Source: Marinomonas rhizomae
Lineage (GTDB): Bacteria; Pseudomonadota; Gammaproteobacteria; Pseudomonadales; Marinomonadaceae
Direction of reading: 5' to 3'
DNA: 64,000 nt
Assembly (NCBI RefSeq): GCF_003315485.1
Contig: NZ_QNSE01000010.1
Location: 124,001-188,000 of the forward strand
Below the pieces are notes generated by a model that did not search any database, had not been told where the DNA came from, and was given only the letters and a program-made list of their open reading frames with translations. Positions within the stretch are counted from its first letter, which is position 1. The number at the start of each line of letters is the position of its first letter. Both the position numbers and the translations under genes were made by a program. Positions 47,191 through 57,413 of this stretch are shown here, one piece after another.

Positions 47191-48651
47191 ATGCTTGAAC
47201 TAAAGAACAAAGCACTCCTACAAACAAAATGTTTAATCAATGGAGAGTGGATCGAATCTTCAGAAGGCAACACGCTAGATGTATTCAACCCAGCGACTGG
47301 TGAATTAGTAACAACCATTGCGAGCGTTGGTCCTGCCGAAACACAGCAAGCCATCGCGGCGGCCGAAGCGGCGCAAAAAATCTGGAAAAAGAAAACCGCC
47401 AAAGAGCGTGCTGCATTATTACGCCGCTGGCATGACCTACTAATGGAAAACCAAGAAGACTTAGCGAAGCTAATGACCGCTGAGCAAGGCAAGCCATTAG
47501 CAGAATCACGTGGCGAAATCGGCTACGCTGCTTCTTTTATTGAGTGGTTTGCAGAAGAAGGCAAGCGTATCTATGGCGACATGATCCCCACTTACGCGCC
47601 AGATCGTCGCATTCTTGTAATGAAAGAGCCGGTTGGCGTATGTGCTGCTATTACGCCTTGGAACTTCCCTGCCGCCATGATCACTCGTAAAGCAGGCCCA
47701 GCGCTTGCAGCGGGTTGTACCATGATCATCAAGCCTGCGTCCGAAACGCCGTTAAGCGCATTGGCCATGGGCGTACTAGCGATCGAAGCAGGTATTCCAG
47801 CAGGCGTGATTAATATCGTTGTAGGCAAAGCGAGCCAAATCGCCAAAACCCTAACCGACTCTTCTGTTGTACGTAAATTGACATTTACAGGCTCTACACC
47901 AATCGGCAAATTGCTGATGAAAGACTGTGCTGACACCATGAAGAAAGTCTCTCTTGAGCTTGGTGGTAATGCGCCTTTCGTTGTCTTTGATGATGCAAAC
48001 ATCGATGACGCTGTGGCAGGTGCCATGATGTCCAAATACCGTAATGCCGGCCAAACCTGTGTTTGTGCAAACCGCATTTATGTTCAAGAAGGCGTGTACG
48101 ATGCCTTTGTTGAAAAATTCGCTGCGCAAGTAGCTGCCATGAAAATCGGCCATGGTACTGAAAGTGGCGTAGAGCAAGGGCCGCTGATTAACCGTGCCGC
48201 GGTCGATAAAGTGGATGAGCATGTACAAGATGCTATAAGTAAAGGTGGCAAGGTTATCACTGGTGGCAAACACCATGAATTGGGCGACAACTTCTATCAC
48301 CCAACCGTTATCGCCAATGCAACACAAGACATGCTGTTTGCCAAAGAAGAAACCTTTGGTCCTTTGGCACCCGTCTTCAAATTTGAAACTGAAGATGACG
48401 TCATCGCCATGGCGAACGACACAGAATACGGCCTAGCGTCTTATTTTTACTCTCGTGATATTGGTCGTATTTTCCGTGTAGCAGAAGCGTTAGAAACAGG
48501 CTTAGTCGGTGTGAACGCTGGCGTCATCGCTACAGAAGTCGCGCCATTTGGTGGTTACAAAGAGTCCGGTCTTGGCCGTGAAGGCTCTAAATACGGCATT
48601 GATGACTATATAAACACCAAATACGTGTGTGTTGCCGGTCTAGATAAATAA
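47191..48651 (+). CDS. NAD(P)-dependent aldehyde dehydrogenase (GabD/KGSA type)
   Basis: A 486-residue aldehyde dehydrogenase. The catalytic Glu is in LELGGNAPFVVF, the nucleophile Cys in NAGQTCVCANRI, and the binding motif is FTGSTPIGK. It resembles succinate-semialdehyde and 2-ketoglutarate-semialdehyde dehydrogenases. In the pathway it could oxidise the aldehyde from the aldolase, such as glycolaldehyde or lactaldehyde, or a keto-semialdehyde. AGAGG lies before the ATG. It is followed by an SDR gene in the same direction. Confidence 0.9.
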   Translation: MLELKNKALLQTKCLINGEWIESSEGNTLDVFNPATGELVTTIASVGPAETQQAIAAAEAAQKIWKKKTAKERAALLRRWHDLLMENQEDLAKLMTAEQGKPLAESRGEIGYAASFIEWFAEEGKRIYGDMIPTYAPDRRILVMKEPVGVCAAITPWNFPAAMITRKAGPALAAGCTMIIKPASETPLSALAMGVLAIEAGIPAGVINIVVGKASQIAKTLTDSSVVRKLTFTGSTPIGKLLMKDCADTMKKVSLELGGNAPFVVFDDANIDDAVAGAMMSKYRNAGQTCVCANRIYVQEGVYDAFVEKFAAQVAAMKIGHGTESGVEQGPLINRAAVDKVDEHVQDAISKGGKVITGGKHHELGDNFYHPTVIANATQDMLFAKEETFGPLAPVFKFETEDDVIAMANDTEYGLASYFYSRDIGRIFRVAEALETGLVGVNAGVIATEVAPFGGYKESGLGREGSKYGIDDYINTKYVCVAGLDK

Positions 48652-48738
48652 CAGATAAATAGCAGATAAATCAAAACTTGTAGGGTGTGTTCATTTAGAT
48701 ATGAGCACACCCAATTTTTGTCGATCGGAGAATAATAC

Positions 48739-49503
48739 ATGCCGACATTAACTAACCAATACCCTTCCTTAAAAGACAAAGTCGTGTTTATAACGGGCGG
48801 TGGCTCAGGGATTGGGGAATATCTTGTTCATCACTTTATGGGACAAGGCGCACGCGTTGCTTATATTGATATTGATGACGCTAGCTCTACCGCGTTAAAC
48901 CAAAAACTGAGCGACGAATTCAACGTTGAACCTTGGTTTAGAAAAGTCGACGTGCGCGACATTGCCGCCTTGCAATCGGCCATTGATGACGCAGCACAAG
49001 AGCTTGGTAGCTTAGACGTATTGATCAATAACGCGGGCAAAGATGACCGCCATAAAATCGAAGACGTCACGCCAGAATATTGGGACAACTGCCTAAACAT
49101 CAACATGCGTCCGCATTTCTTTGGTATGCAAGCGGCTGCTAAATGGATGAAAGAAGGTGCAAGCATTATCAACATGGGATCGATCAGTTGGATGCGTGGC
49201 CGTGCTGGTATGGTTGGCTACACCACATCAAAAGGGGCAATTCACACAATGACACGAACCATGGCGCGAGAACTTGGTCCACGCGGTATTAGAGTCAATT
49301 CCATTGTGCCGGGAGCGGTGGTAACAGAACGTCAAAAAGCACTTTGGTTAACCCCTGAATTGGATCAAGAATTTATTGATGTGCAATCCCTTAAATTCCG
49401 CATTGAACCAGACGACATTGTCGCCATGGCGCTGTTTCTTGCCTCCCAAGATAGCCGCGCTTGCGCTGGTCAAAACTTTGTTGTTGATGCCGGAATTGTA
49501 TAG
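48739..49503 (+). CDS. Short-chain dehydrogenase/reductase, sugar-acid cluster
   Basis: A 254-residue SDR. The cofactor motif is ITGGGSGIGE, then NNAGKDDRH, the catalytic Ser in NMGSISWM and Tyr-x-x-x-Lys in GYTTSKGAI. Asp in YIDIDD suggests NAD rather than NADP. It could be the first dehydrogenase of an oxidative sugar pathway. It lies 87 bp after the aldehyde dehydrogenase gene, and a terminator follows it. Confidence 0.9.
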   Translation: MPTLTNQYPSLKDKVVFITGGGSGIGEYLVHHFMGQGARVAYIDIDDASSTALNQKLSDEFNVEPWFRKVDVRDIAALQSAIDDAAQELGSLDVLINNAGKDDRHKIEDVTPEYWDNCLNINMRPHFFGMQAAAKWMKEGASIINMGSISWMRGRAGMVGYTTSKGAIHTMTRTMARELGPRGIRVNSIVPGAVVTERQKALWLTPELDQEFIDVQSLKFRIEPDDIVAMALFLASQDSRACAGQNFVVDAGIV

Positions 49504-49523
49504 AAAATAGAATACTTTCACTA

Positions 49524-49562
49524 AAAAAGCGGTTCAGAAATCAGCCTGAGCCGCTCTTTTTC
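49524..49562 (+). terminator. Terminator after the sugar-cluster SDR gene
   Basis: AGCGGTTCAG (49528-49537) and CTGAGCCGCT (49546-49555) pair with one G-T wobble, followed by TTTTTCT on the plus strand. Confidence 0.75.
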
Positions 49563-49735
49563 TCCTTATTTCTTTTACTCTCTTCACTTTGCATTTATCC
49601 AATCTAATCACCTTAGATATTGCTTAGATTCTGTAAATTACTGGTATCTACCTTGTTTTCTCACTCTAAACGCTTTTAATTCCTTCTATTGCCCATAAGA
49701 ATACTAAAACGATTAAACACCGAGGTCACAGAACC

Positions 49736-50404
49736 ATGAAAGACTCTTTAGACATTCAATTCATTTCCGATGTAATGTGCCCATGGTGCGTTGTCGGTCT
49801 TGGTAATCTCAATAAAGCACTGGATCAACTGAGCGACAAAGTTGATACCACACTGACCTTCCAACCATTTGAACTGAATCCGAACATGTCTGCAGAAGGC
49901 CAAGACTTAAGCGAGCACATCACAGAAAAATACGGCATCAATAAAGAACAATCAGACCAAAACAGAGACATGATCAAGACTCGTGGCAAAGAAGTCGACT
50001 TCGATTTTAATTTCACTGCTGAAAGCCGTATACGAAACTCATTTGATGCCCACCGGCTATTACACTGGGCTCAGTTAGAAGGCAAACAAGCTGAGCTAAA
50101 AGATGCGCTATTTAAAGCTCACTTCACACACAATCAAGATATAAGCGACCACCAAATTCTAGCCAATCTTGCGGCTAGCGTTAATCTTGACCCTGCCGCA
50201 GCCAAAGGCATTTTAGAGAACAATCATTTTGCCGATGAAGTCCGACAGCAAGAACAAATCTGGCAACAGAATGGCATCACCTCAGTTCCGACTGTCATTA
50301 TTAACAACGCCTACGCCATTTCTGGTGGACAACCAGCAGAAGTATTCAAAAGCGCGATAGAGGAAGTTCTAGAGAAAATTAAAGCAGAACAAACAAACGC
50401 TTGA
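49736..50404 (+). CDS. DsbA-family oxidoreductase (FrnE-like)
   Basis: A 222-residue thioredoxin-fold protein of the DsbA/FrnE group, with an active-site CPWC near residue 16 (SDVMCPWCVVG) and a helical insert, then SVPTVIIN with the cis-proline. No signal peptide, so it is cytoplasmic. Relatives take part in oxidative-stress responses or polyketide isomerisation. It stands alone between two terminators. Confidence 0.88.
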   Translation: MKDSLDIQFISDVMCPWCVVGLGNLNKALDQLSDKVDTTLTFQPFELNPNMSAEGQDLSEHITEKYGINKEQSDQNRDMIKTRGKEVDFDFNFTAESRIRNSFDAHRLLHWAQLEGKQAELKDALFKAHFTHNQDISDHQILANLAASVNLDPAAAKGILENNHFADEVRQQEQIWQQNGITSVPTVIINNAYAISGGQPAEVFKSAIEEVLEKIKAEQTNA

Positions 50405-50456
50405 TAAAAAGCCCCATGTTGTTTTCCAATAAATGGATAAACCGCATGGGGCTTTT
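50404..50456. terminator. Bidirectional terminator after the FrnE-like gene
   Basis: AAAAGCCCCATG (50407-50418) and CATGGGGCTTTT (50445-50456) form a perfect 12-bp stem with a 26-nt loop. The A-run and T-run make it bidirectional between convergent genes. Confidence 0.8.
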
Positions 50457-50494
50457 CAGGTTATCCCTATGTCTTTTCTACCAAAACGCTAAAT

Positions 50495-51799
50495 TTACCC
50501 AAACATAGTATTAGGAAGATAAAGTACAATCTGCGGGAAGATAATCAACAAAGCCACCGCCAAGATCATCATCAGCCAGAAAGGCAGAACTCCTCTAAAG
50601 ATGTCACCTAACTCCACGTTTGGTGCGACCGATTTTACGATGAAGACATTAATGCCAACAGGAGGAGAAATTAAGCCCATTTCAAGAGTCAGAACCGTCA
50701 GCACTCCAAACCAAATCGGATCTATCCCAAGTGATACAATGATAGGGAAGAAAATCGGCAAGGTCAGAACCAGCATAGCGAAGCCTTCAAGAAAGCAGCC
50801 CAGCACAAGATAGATTGCAAGGATTAGAATAAGCGTTCCCGTTACGCCCAACCCCAATCCAGACAACAGCTCACCTACCGCCGAAGGAATATGACTAAGC
50901 GCCATAAATGGGTTAATCAAATGAGCCGCAATCAAGATAAGCATCACAGTAGCCGTTGTGACAACCGCATCCCGAGACGCATGCCAAAGCGTTTTTAGTG
51001 ACAATGTACGAGTTACAAAACCAACCAAAACCACCACACCAGCACCTACGGCAGCCGCTTCAACTGGTGAGAACAACCCGCCGTAAATTCCGCCTATCGT
51101 CAGCAATATCACCAAGACAATCGGGCCAGCACCTATTAACGCTTTCACTTTTTTACGTAAGCTGGTTGCCGGTCCAGCTGGACCATATTCAGGACGGAAC
51201 CAACAAATGACGGTGATCACTAAAATGAACAACATCAACAGCATGATGCCGGGCAAAACACCCGCCAAGAACAAGCGACCAATACTTTGCTCAGTCAAGA
51301 TGGCATAGATAACAAAACCAGTCGAAGGAGGAATTAATATACCAAGCGTACCACCAGCCGCAACGACACCTGTCGACAGCCTTTTGTTGTATTTAAAACG
51401 GTCCATTTGACCCAAAGCTACCTTACCCATGGTCAATGCTGATGCAACTGACGAACCAGATAGCGCCGCAAAACCACCGCAACCAATCACCGTGGCCGAA
51501 GCCAATCCGCCACGTAGCTGTCCGATAATAGCATACGCCGCATCATAGAGTTTTCGGCTCATTCCAGTTATGGAGGCAACATTCCCCATCAGAATGAACA
51601 GTGGGATAACAACCAATTCAGGCGATGAGGCTAAAGTGAAGGTTTCTGATGCTAGTAAACTTAATGCGGATCGGCTGCTATCAAGTATTGTAATACCCAC
51701 AAATCCCACGAAAAACATAGCAAAAGCCACGGGAATACGCAGCACCAGCAGACCGAACATGATCAAGGCGCCAATAAAACCAATCAATGATGCACTCAT
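50495..51799 (-). CDS. TRAP transporter large permease (DctM), aromatic cluster
   Basis: A 434-residue membrane protein with about 12 helices. VIPLFILMGNVASITGMS, ALSGSSVASALTMGKVAL, ILIPPSTGFVIYAI and GLISPPVGINVFIV are DctM features. Last gene of the ring-cleavage operon. It overlaps the dctQ gene by four bases. It probably imports an aromatic carboxylate such as protocatechuate or gallate, given the dioxygenase genes. Confidence 0.92.
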   Translation of the reverse strand: MSASLIGFIGALIMFGLLVLRIPVAFAMFFVGFVGITILDSSRSALSLLASETFTLASSPELVVIPLFILMGNVASITGMSRKLYDAAYAIIGQLRGGLASATVIGCGGFAALSGSSVASALTMGKVALGQMDRFKYNKRLSTGVVAAGGTLGILIPPSTGFVIYAILTEQSIGRLFLAGVLPGIMLLMLFILVITVICWFRPEYGPAGPATSLRKKVKALIGAGPIVLVILLTIGGIYGGLFSPVEAAAVGAGVVVLVGFVTRTLSLKTLWHASRDAVVTTATVMLILIAAHLINPFMALSHIPSAVGELLSGLGLGVTGTLILILAIYLVLGCFLEGFAMLVLTLPIFFPIIVSLGIDPIWFGVLTVLTLEMGLISPPVGINVFIVKSVAPNVELGDIFRGVLPFWLMMILAVALLIIFPQIVLYLPNTMFG

Positions 51800-52317
51800 G
51801 CTGCGTCTCCTTTGTCCGTGTCTACTTTACGAACGTCACGACCTGATAAGGCCAGCTCAATGGCACGTAATGTCATGCCAGCTGCGGTGATCAAAGCAAA
51901 GATAGAAAGCCCATTTTGGAACCATGCCTTAGGTATAAGTAGAAGGTTGGTCGAAAGGTTCAACATAGTTGAAATCTTAGCGCTTTCATTTACAGCATAA
52001 GCAATGCCCACAAAGATGACGGCACCAAGTAATGCGGAAAATATATCGATTAAGTGGTTAAGCATCACCGGATAGCTTCGTTCGAAAAGATCAACTGCGA
52101 TATGACCACCCTGACGATCACACAGAGCCATTGCACCGAAGAGCAAAATAACCATTGTCATGGTAACTATGTCCTGCGACCCATAAAGCGGTGACCCTAA
52201 CGCGCGGCCAATGACATCCGCAAGAATAATGATCACCTCAAAGATTAGACCTAAGGCGCCCAAGGCAGCGGACAGGGAAATAATCCCATCCGCCAGTTTA
52301 CGAATGATAGCAAGCAT
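51796..52317 (-). CDS. TRAP transporter small permease (DctQ), aromatic cluster
   Basis: A 173-residue protein with four helices and the DctQ core (VIGRALGSPLYGSQDIVTMTMVILLFGAMALCDRQGGHIAVDLF). Its stop overlaps the dctM start (ATGA), and it begins 3 bp after dctP ends. It forms the membrane unit with DctM. Confidence 0.9.
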   Translation of the reverse strand: MLAIIRKLADGIISLSAALGALGLIFEVIIILADVIGRALGSPLYGSQDIVTMTMVILLFGAMALCDRQGGHIAVDLFERSYPVMLNHLIDIFSALLGAVIFVGIAYAVNESAKISTMLNLSTNLLLIPKAWFQNGLSIFALITAAGMTLRAIELALSGRDVRKVDTDKGDAA

Positions 52318-52320
52318 GAA

Positions 52321-53301
52321 TTACTTGCCTTCCATTGCTTCAAGCGTCGCTGTGCCATTGACGCTTTTTACATAAGACTGAACCACACCAGAAACAGCCT
52401 TAGTAAACGCTGCTCTCTCATCATCGATTAAGTCCGTTATTGTATTTGCATTATCGGCCCGAGCCACTTCGAGCGCTTCAGTAGCCGTTTTTAACCAAGC
52501 ATCTTCTGCACTTTTAGATAGCCCAGCACCACTAGCTGCGTCAACGGCAGCCTTTTGACTCGCAGTTAACCCATCATAAACTCTGCGATTAAGTACCGTA
52601 TAAAAGACAAGACGGCCTAATGGCGCGCCCAGAGTGAGAGAATCAGCCACTTCGTCAAGTTTGAAGTCTTTTAGGGTTGATGCTCCTGTAATAACACCAT
52701 CAATAAGGCCAGTTTGCATGGCATTATAAATCTGACTAGCTGGCATTTGCACAGGGGTTGCACCTAAGGCACTCGCTACTTTTGCGGCAGTTGCACCAGC
52801 AACACGAATTTTAAGCCCAGCTAAGTCTGCAGGTGTGCGAATCACTTTATTACGCATGATGAAAATATTAGGTTCGGAAGTCCACAATGCCAGTGGTTTA
52901 GTACCCGGAAATTCACTATTTAAATGTTTATCATAGACTCGCCATAGTGCTTCGTAACCAGGCATATCCTCAGGAATTGCACCGGGTAATTCAGCTATCA
53001 TTGTTTTACCAAACTGTGACGAGGTGTAACCAGGTAAGCCCCAAGACATATCCGCCGCACCTTGCAAAACACGCACATATTGCTCGGCAGGCCCTGCGCC
53101 CAGCTCGCCGCCATGATACCCGCGAACAGTAAGAGAACCATTTGTGGCAGCTGACAAATCTGCATTTAACTTTTCAATCACCGATGTATTAATGGTGTGG
53201 AACGGCGGAGTGAAGCTGGCGAACTTCAATTCCTCAGCAAAGACTTGAGTGGATAATGCAATGGCTGCTGAAGTAGCAATAATGAATTTATTTAGTTTCA
53301 T
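52321..53301 (-). CDS. TRAP transporter solute-binding protein (DctP), aromatic cluster
   Basis: A 326-residue periplasmic protein with a signal peptide (residues 1-22, ending STQVFAEE). The DctP pattern includes LTVRGYHGGELGAGPAEQ, GLKIRVAGATAAKVASALGATPV and MQTGLIDGVITGAS. GGGAG lies before the ATG. It is 170 bp downstream of the SnoaL-like gene and shares the direction of the LigA/LigB genes. The ligand is inferred to be aromatic. Confidence 0.88.
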   Translation of the reverse strand: MKLNKFIIATSAAIALSTQVFAEELKFASFTPPFHTINTSVIEKLNADLSAATNGSLTVRGYHGGELGAGPAEQYVRVLQGAADMSWGLPGYTSSQFGKTMIAELPGAIPEDMPGYEALWRVYDKHLNSEFPGTKPLALWTSEPNIFIMRNKVIRTPADLAGLKIRVAGATAAKVASALGATPVQMPASQIYNAMQTGLIDGVITGASTLKDFKLDEVADSLTLGAPLGRLVFYTVLNRRVYDGLTASQKAAVDAASGAGLSKSAEDAWLKTATEALEVARADNANTITDLIDDERAAFTKAVSGVVQSYVKSVNGTATLEAMEGK

Positions 53302-53470
53302 CTCTGTTCTCCCAATGTTGCTTTAGTGCCTTAGTTGCAGGCTTTGTTATTTTTGTTATGAGGCTTACCGAATCAACGGATCGTCCTTTTTAAATAGAAA
53401 CTCTACTCTCAATCATTTACCAAGTTTTCAAACGACTCTTTCCCTCGCTACTTCTTTTGCGATTTAACAG

Positions 53471-53935
53471 CTACTCTGTTTTGCCTGAAGTTTCTTTATA
53501 GTGCAGTTCAATCGAACCCTGTCTTTTTGCTATTAACCACTCACCATTTATACTTTTAATTTTATCTACGAAACGACCAATAAAAATGTCCGCATTCGCC
53601 TGCACCATGCTTTCGATTCCTTCGGCTTTTTTATTTGCAGCAAAAAGCACCACTCTCGACGTTACGACGACAAGACCTTCATTAATAATATTAGCTTCTA
53701 TATTGGTCAGTGCATGACACGTTTCTTTTGCTGGACGCGAGGTAAAAGATTCAAGAATCGAGTCGCGTCCTTCAATTTTTACAGTCGGTGCGCTCGGGCG
53801 ATACAATTCGCCATCTTCGGTATAGCAATTTACCAACTCTTGCCAACGGCCTTGATCTAACAAATTAATAGAATGAGTTACCAGCTTTTGGCACTGCCAC
53901 TCAATCAGCATATTTTCTATCGTTTGATTGCTCAT
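53471..53935 (-). CDS. SnoaL-like/NTF2-fold protein
   Basis: A 154-residue single-domain alpha+beta barrel protein, in the SnoaL or ring-hydroxylating dioxygenase beta-subunit pattern (LDQGRWQELVNCYTEDGELYRPS, then CHALTNIEANIINEG, FIGRFVDKIKSINGEWLIAKRQGSIEL). No large oxygenase subunit is present, so it may be an isomerase, hydratase or binding protein acting on the ring-cleavage product. Its start overlaps the hydrolase stop by four bases, and AGGAG precedes the ATG. Confidence 0.75.
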   Translation of the reverse strand: MSNQTIENMLIEWQCQKLVTHSINLLDQGRWQELVNCYTEDGELYRPSAPTVKIEGRDSILESFTSRPAKETCHALTNIEANIINEGLVVVTSRVVLFAANKKAEGIESMVQANADIFIGRFVDKIKSINGEWLIAKRQGSIELHYKETSGKTE

Positions 53936-54654
53936 AATCTCCTACTTTTCTGTAACCATGAGTGCAGTGCCGCTGCAACCTTTTCTGGATCCTCTGCTGG
54001 TGCCATGTGCCCAACGTCGTCAATCACAACAAGTTCACTACCACTAATTTGTTGTTGAATAGCCTGATGCTGAACCACTGGACTCCAGCTATCTTGCGAG
54101 CCAGAAAGCAGTAAAGTTGGCACCGATATCTGTGAAAGAAGCGCTTCAGCATCGGGACGATTTATCAATGCATGAATCTGCTTTTCAAAATCTTCAACCG
54201 AGTAAGACTTGACCATTTCTGTCAAGTCAGCCATCAAATCTGCGTTACTTAATCCTTTGGGGGACATCATGGGGATTAGCCATTGTGTTACTAGAATTGA
54301 AGCACCACTCATTTTCACGGCTTCAATCAAGCGCATACGCCCCGGAATTTCTTTGTCTGACTTGGGGTGAGCACCTGTATTTAAAAGTGCTAGACGCGTT
54401 ACCCTCTGTGGTGCAAGACGATATATTTCCAGCGCAACTCGTCCTCCCATAGAATGTCCCGCCAAAGAAAAATCACCTTCAATATTGGATAACACCGACC
54501 GAGCCATGTCAGTCAGGTCATCAAAACCTGCAAAGCTAATAATTTCAATGCCGACATCATGCTCTAATTGAGCTGCGACGTTGTGCCACATTCGTTGATC
54601 ACATAGCAAACCAGCTAAACAAACCAATTTAGGTTTAGTTATACGCACATTCAT
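53932..54654 (-). CDS. Alpha/beta hydrolase
   Basis: A 240-residue alpha/beta-fold hydrolase. The nucleophile is Ser in LAGHSMGGR, the acid Asp in SGSQDSWSP and the His in DDVGHMAP. It resembles carboxylesterases or meta-cleavage C-C hydrolases. In an operon with a ring-cleavage dioxygenase it may hydrolyse an ester precursor or a lactone of the ring-cleavage product. Starts 6 bp after LigB-like stop. Confidence 0.85.
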   Translation of the reverse strand: MNVRITKPKLVCLAGLLCDQRMWHNVAAQLEHDVGIEIISFAGFDDLTDMARSVLSNIEGDFSLAGHSMGGRVALEIYRLAPQRVTRLALLNTGAHPKSDKEIPGRMRLIEAVKMSGASILVTQWLIPMMSPKGLSNADLMADLTEMVKSYSVEDFEKQIHALINRPDAEALLSQISVPTLLLSGSQDSWSPVVQHQAIQQQISGSELVVIDDVGHMAPAEDPEKVAAALHSWLQKSRRL

Positions 54655-54660
54655 TGTGAT

Positions 54661-55916
<1,256 letters not shown>

Positions 55917-56035
55917 TCGCGTCTTACCTTCACTCAGAGAAGTTAACTGAATAGAACTTATTTAATTTAAAGGTACACAGAAAAAAACAACCCTACATAT
56001 GCATAATTGAAAACATAGCTAAAAATTTGGTTATA

Positions 56036-56048
56036 TCATAAATTATGA
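56036..56048. promoter_or_regulatory. LysR-type T-N11-A box candidate
   Basis: TCATAAATTATGA is a 13-bp inverted repeat with a T-N11-A form in the divergent region between ligA and the LysR gene. Position and form fit a LysR activator site. Binding is inferred. Confidence 0.5.
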
Positions 56049-56106
56049 GTAACTAGCCTTGACCCACCACGACCTCACGAAACGGCTTTTTAAAAGGAGA
56101 ATAAAA

Positions 56107-57330
56107 ATGAGCACTCCTAATTCAACCTTTCCTCTAACACTCAAACAATGCCGTGTTATCAGGGAAATAATGAAGAAAGGCACCGAAAAAGAGGCAAGTT
56201 CGTCGTTAAATCTGAGCCAATCCAGTGTCTCACGTGTACTATCACAAGCCGAACAAGCCTTGCAGGTCAATATATTTACGCGTGGCTGGAGTGGAGCTGA
56301 ACCAACGTCAGCAGGGGAGGTCGTGATCTCGTCTTGTAATAGCATTTTAAAAGCAATTTCTGACGCAGAACACCAATTGCAGAGTAACGTTCCCGCCTTA
56401 CTAAAATTAACAACCTACGTAGAATGGCGACACCTTCTGATCATTGAAGCCGTTGTAAAAGTAGGTAGTGCTTCTGTAGCAGCACAAACACTTGGCATGA
56501 CACAACCATCCGTCAGCAAAGCATTAAAAGAAGTCGAAAATATGGTACAGCAGCCGCTCTTCTCAAGAGCACGCCGTGGCTTAATCCCGCAAGCTGCCGC
56601 CAAGCAACTGGCTTCATTATTCCTAAGAGTTTCTCCTGTGATCCAATCGCTACATCACAGTCTTCAATCATTACCAAACGAGTTAACCGGCAGATTATCC
56701 GTCGGGATGCTGTCGTTCTCCTGCCAAGATATTGTTCCCATTGCTTTTGCTTCTATATTTAAACAACACTCAGGAATTCGACTGCAAGCCATGCAAGGTC
56801 CTTATCACATGCTGGCAAATGCCCTACGGCAAGGTGAAATAGACTGTTTTCTGGGGTTAATGAGAAAAGGACCAATCCATCCAGAACTCATCGAATTACC
56901 ATTATTACGAGCTCGATATGCTTTGATTGCTCGCTCAGATCATCCTGTTCACGACTATGCAAAAAAACTCGGCGACCTGATCAATGAACGCTGGATTGTG
57001 GCACGTCACGGCACGCCGATTCGTGATTATTTCGAAAGCCTGTTCCATAGCATAGATAACAAACCACCTATTCAAGCACTGGAAATGCTGACTTTTGCCT
57101 CTTCAGAAGAACTGGTTATCCACAGCGAAGCCATCGCGCTGTTGTTCTATGACGACTGGAATATCAACAAACTCAACCCTCGCTTAAAGCAAATCCCGAT
57201 TCCACTCCCCAGCCCGGAATGCACAATCGGAATAACCCTCCATCGCGAAAGGCAATCCTCCATCGTTCAGACATTTATTGAAGAGTTAAGATTAACGATT
57301 ATAGACAAGCTAAAACAAAATAACCGCTAA
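56107..57330 (+). CDS. LysR-family regulator with two helix-turn-helix domains
   Basis: A 407-residue LysR-type protein, about 100 residues longer than usual. Two separate LysR DNA-binding domains are visible: residues about 10-75 (KQCRVIREIMKKGTEKEASS, LSQSSVSRVLSQAEQAL) and about 105-170 (RHLLIIEAVVKVGSASVAAQ, TQPSVSKALKEVENM, LFSRARRGLIP). A single effector-binding domain follows (about 190-400). GGAG sets the ATG at 56107. Divergent from the LigA/LigB operon, it probably controls it. Two tandem HTH units would alter operator recognition or dimer geometry. Confidence 0.9.
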   Translation: MSTPNSTFPLTLKQCRVIREIMKKGTEKEASSSLNLSQSSVSRVLSQAEQALQVNIFTRGWSGAEPTSAGEVVISSCNSILKAISDAEHQLQSNVPALLKLTTYVEWRHLLIIEAVVKVGSASVAAQTLGMTQPSVSKALKEVENMVQQPLFSRARRGLIPQAAAKQLASLFLRVSPVIQSLHHSLQSLPNELTGRLSVGMLSFSCQDIVPIAFASIFKQHSGIRLQAMQGPYHMLANALRQGEIDCFLGLMRKGPIHPELIELPLLRARYALIARSDHPVHDYAKKLGDLINERWIVARHGTPIRDYFESLFHSIDNKPPIQALEMLTFASSEELVIHSEAIALLFYDDWNINKLNPRLKQIPIPLPSPECTIGITLHRERQSSIVQTFIEELRLTIIDKLKQNNR

Positions 57331-57351
57331 CCATGGGACTGCGAATAATAG

Positions 57352-57383
57352 AAAGCTCCATACCATCGGCAGGGAGCTTTTTC
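57352..57383 (+). terminator. Terminator after the double-HTH LysR gene
   Basis: AAAGCTCC (57352-57359) and GGAGCTTT (57373-57380) form an 8-bp stem followed by T residues on the plus strand. Confidence 0.7.
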
Positions 57384-57413
57384 ACTGCTAAGATTTACCT
57401 AGCTATAAACACC

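Noticed and set aside
47013-47492. 159-codon minus-strand frame over the dehydratase/aldehyde dehydrogenase gap
   Set aside because: It covers the shared promoter region and antisense of the aldehyde dehydrogenase start; composition is not protein-like.
55917-56106. Sigma-54 promoter for the LigA/LigB operon
   Set aside because: No GG-N10-GC pattern with acceptable flanks was found; a LysR-type box is seen instead.
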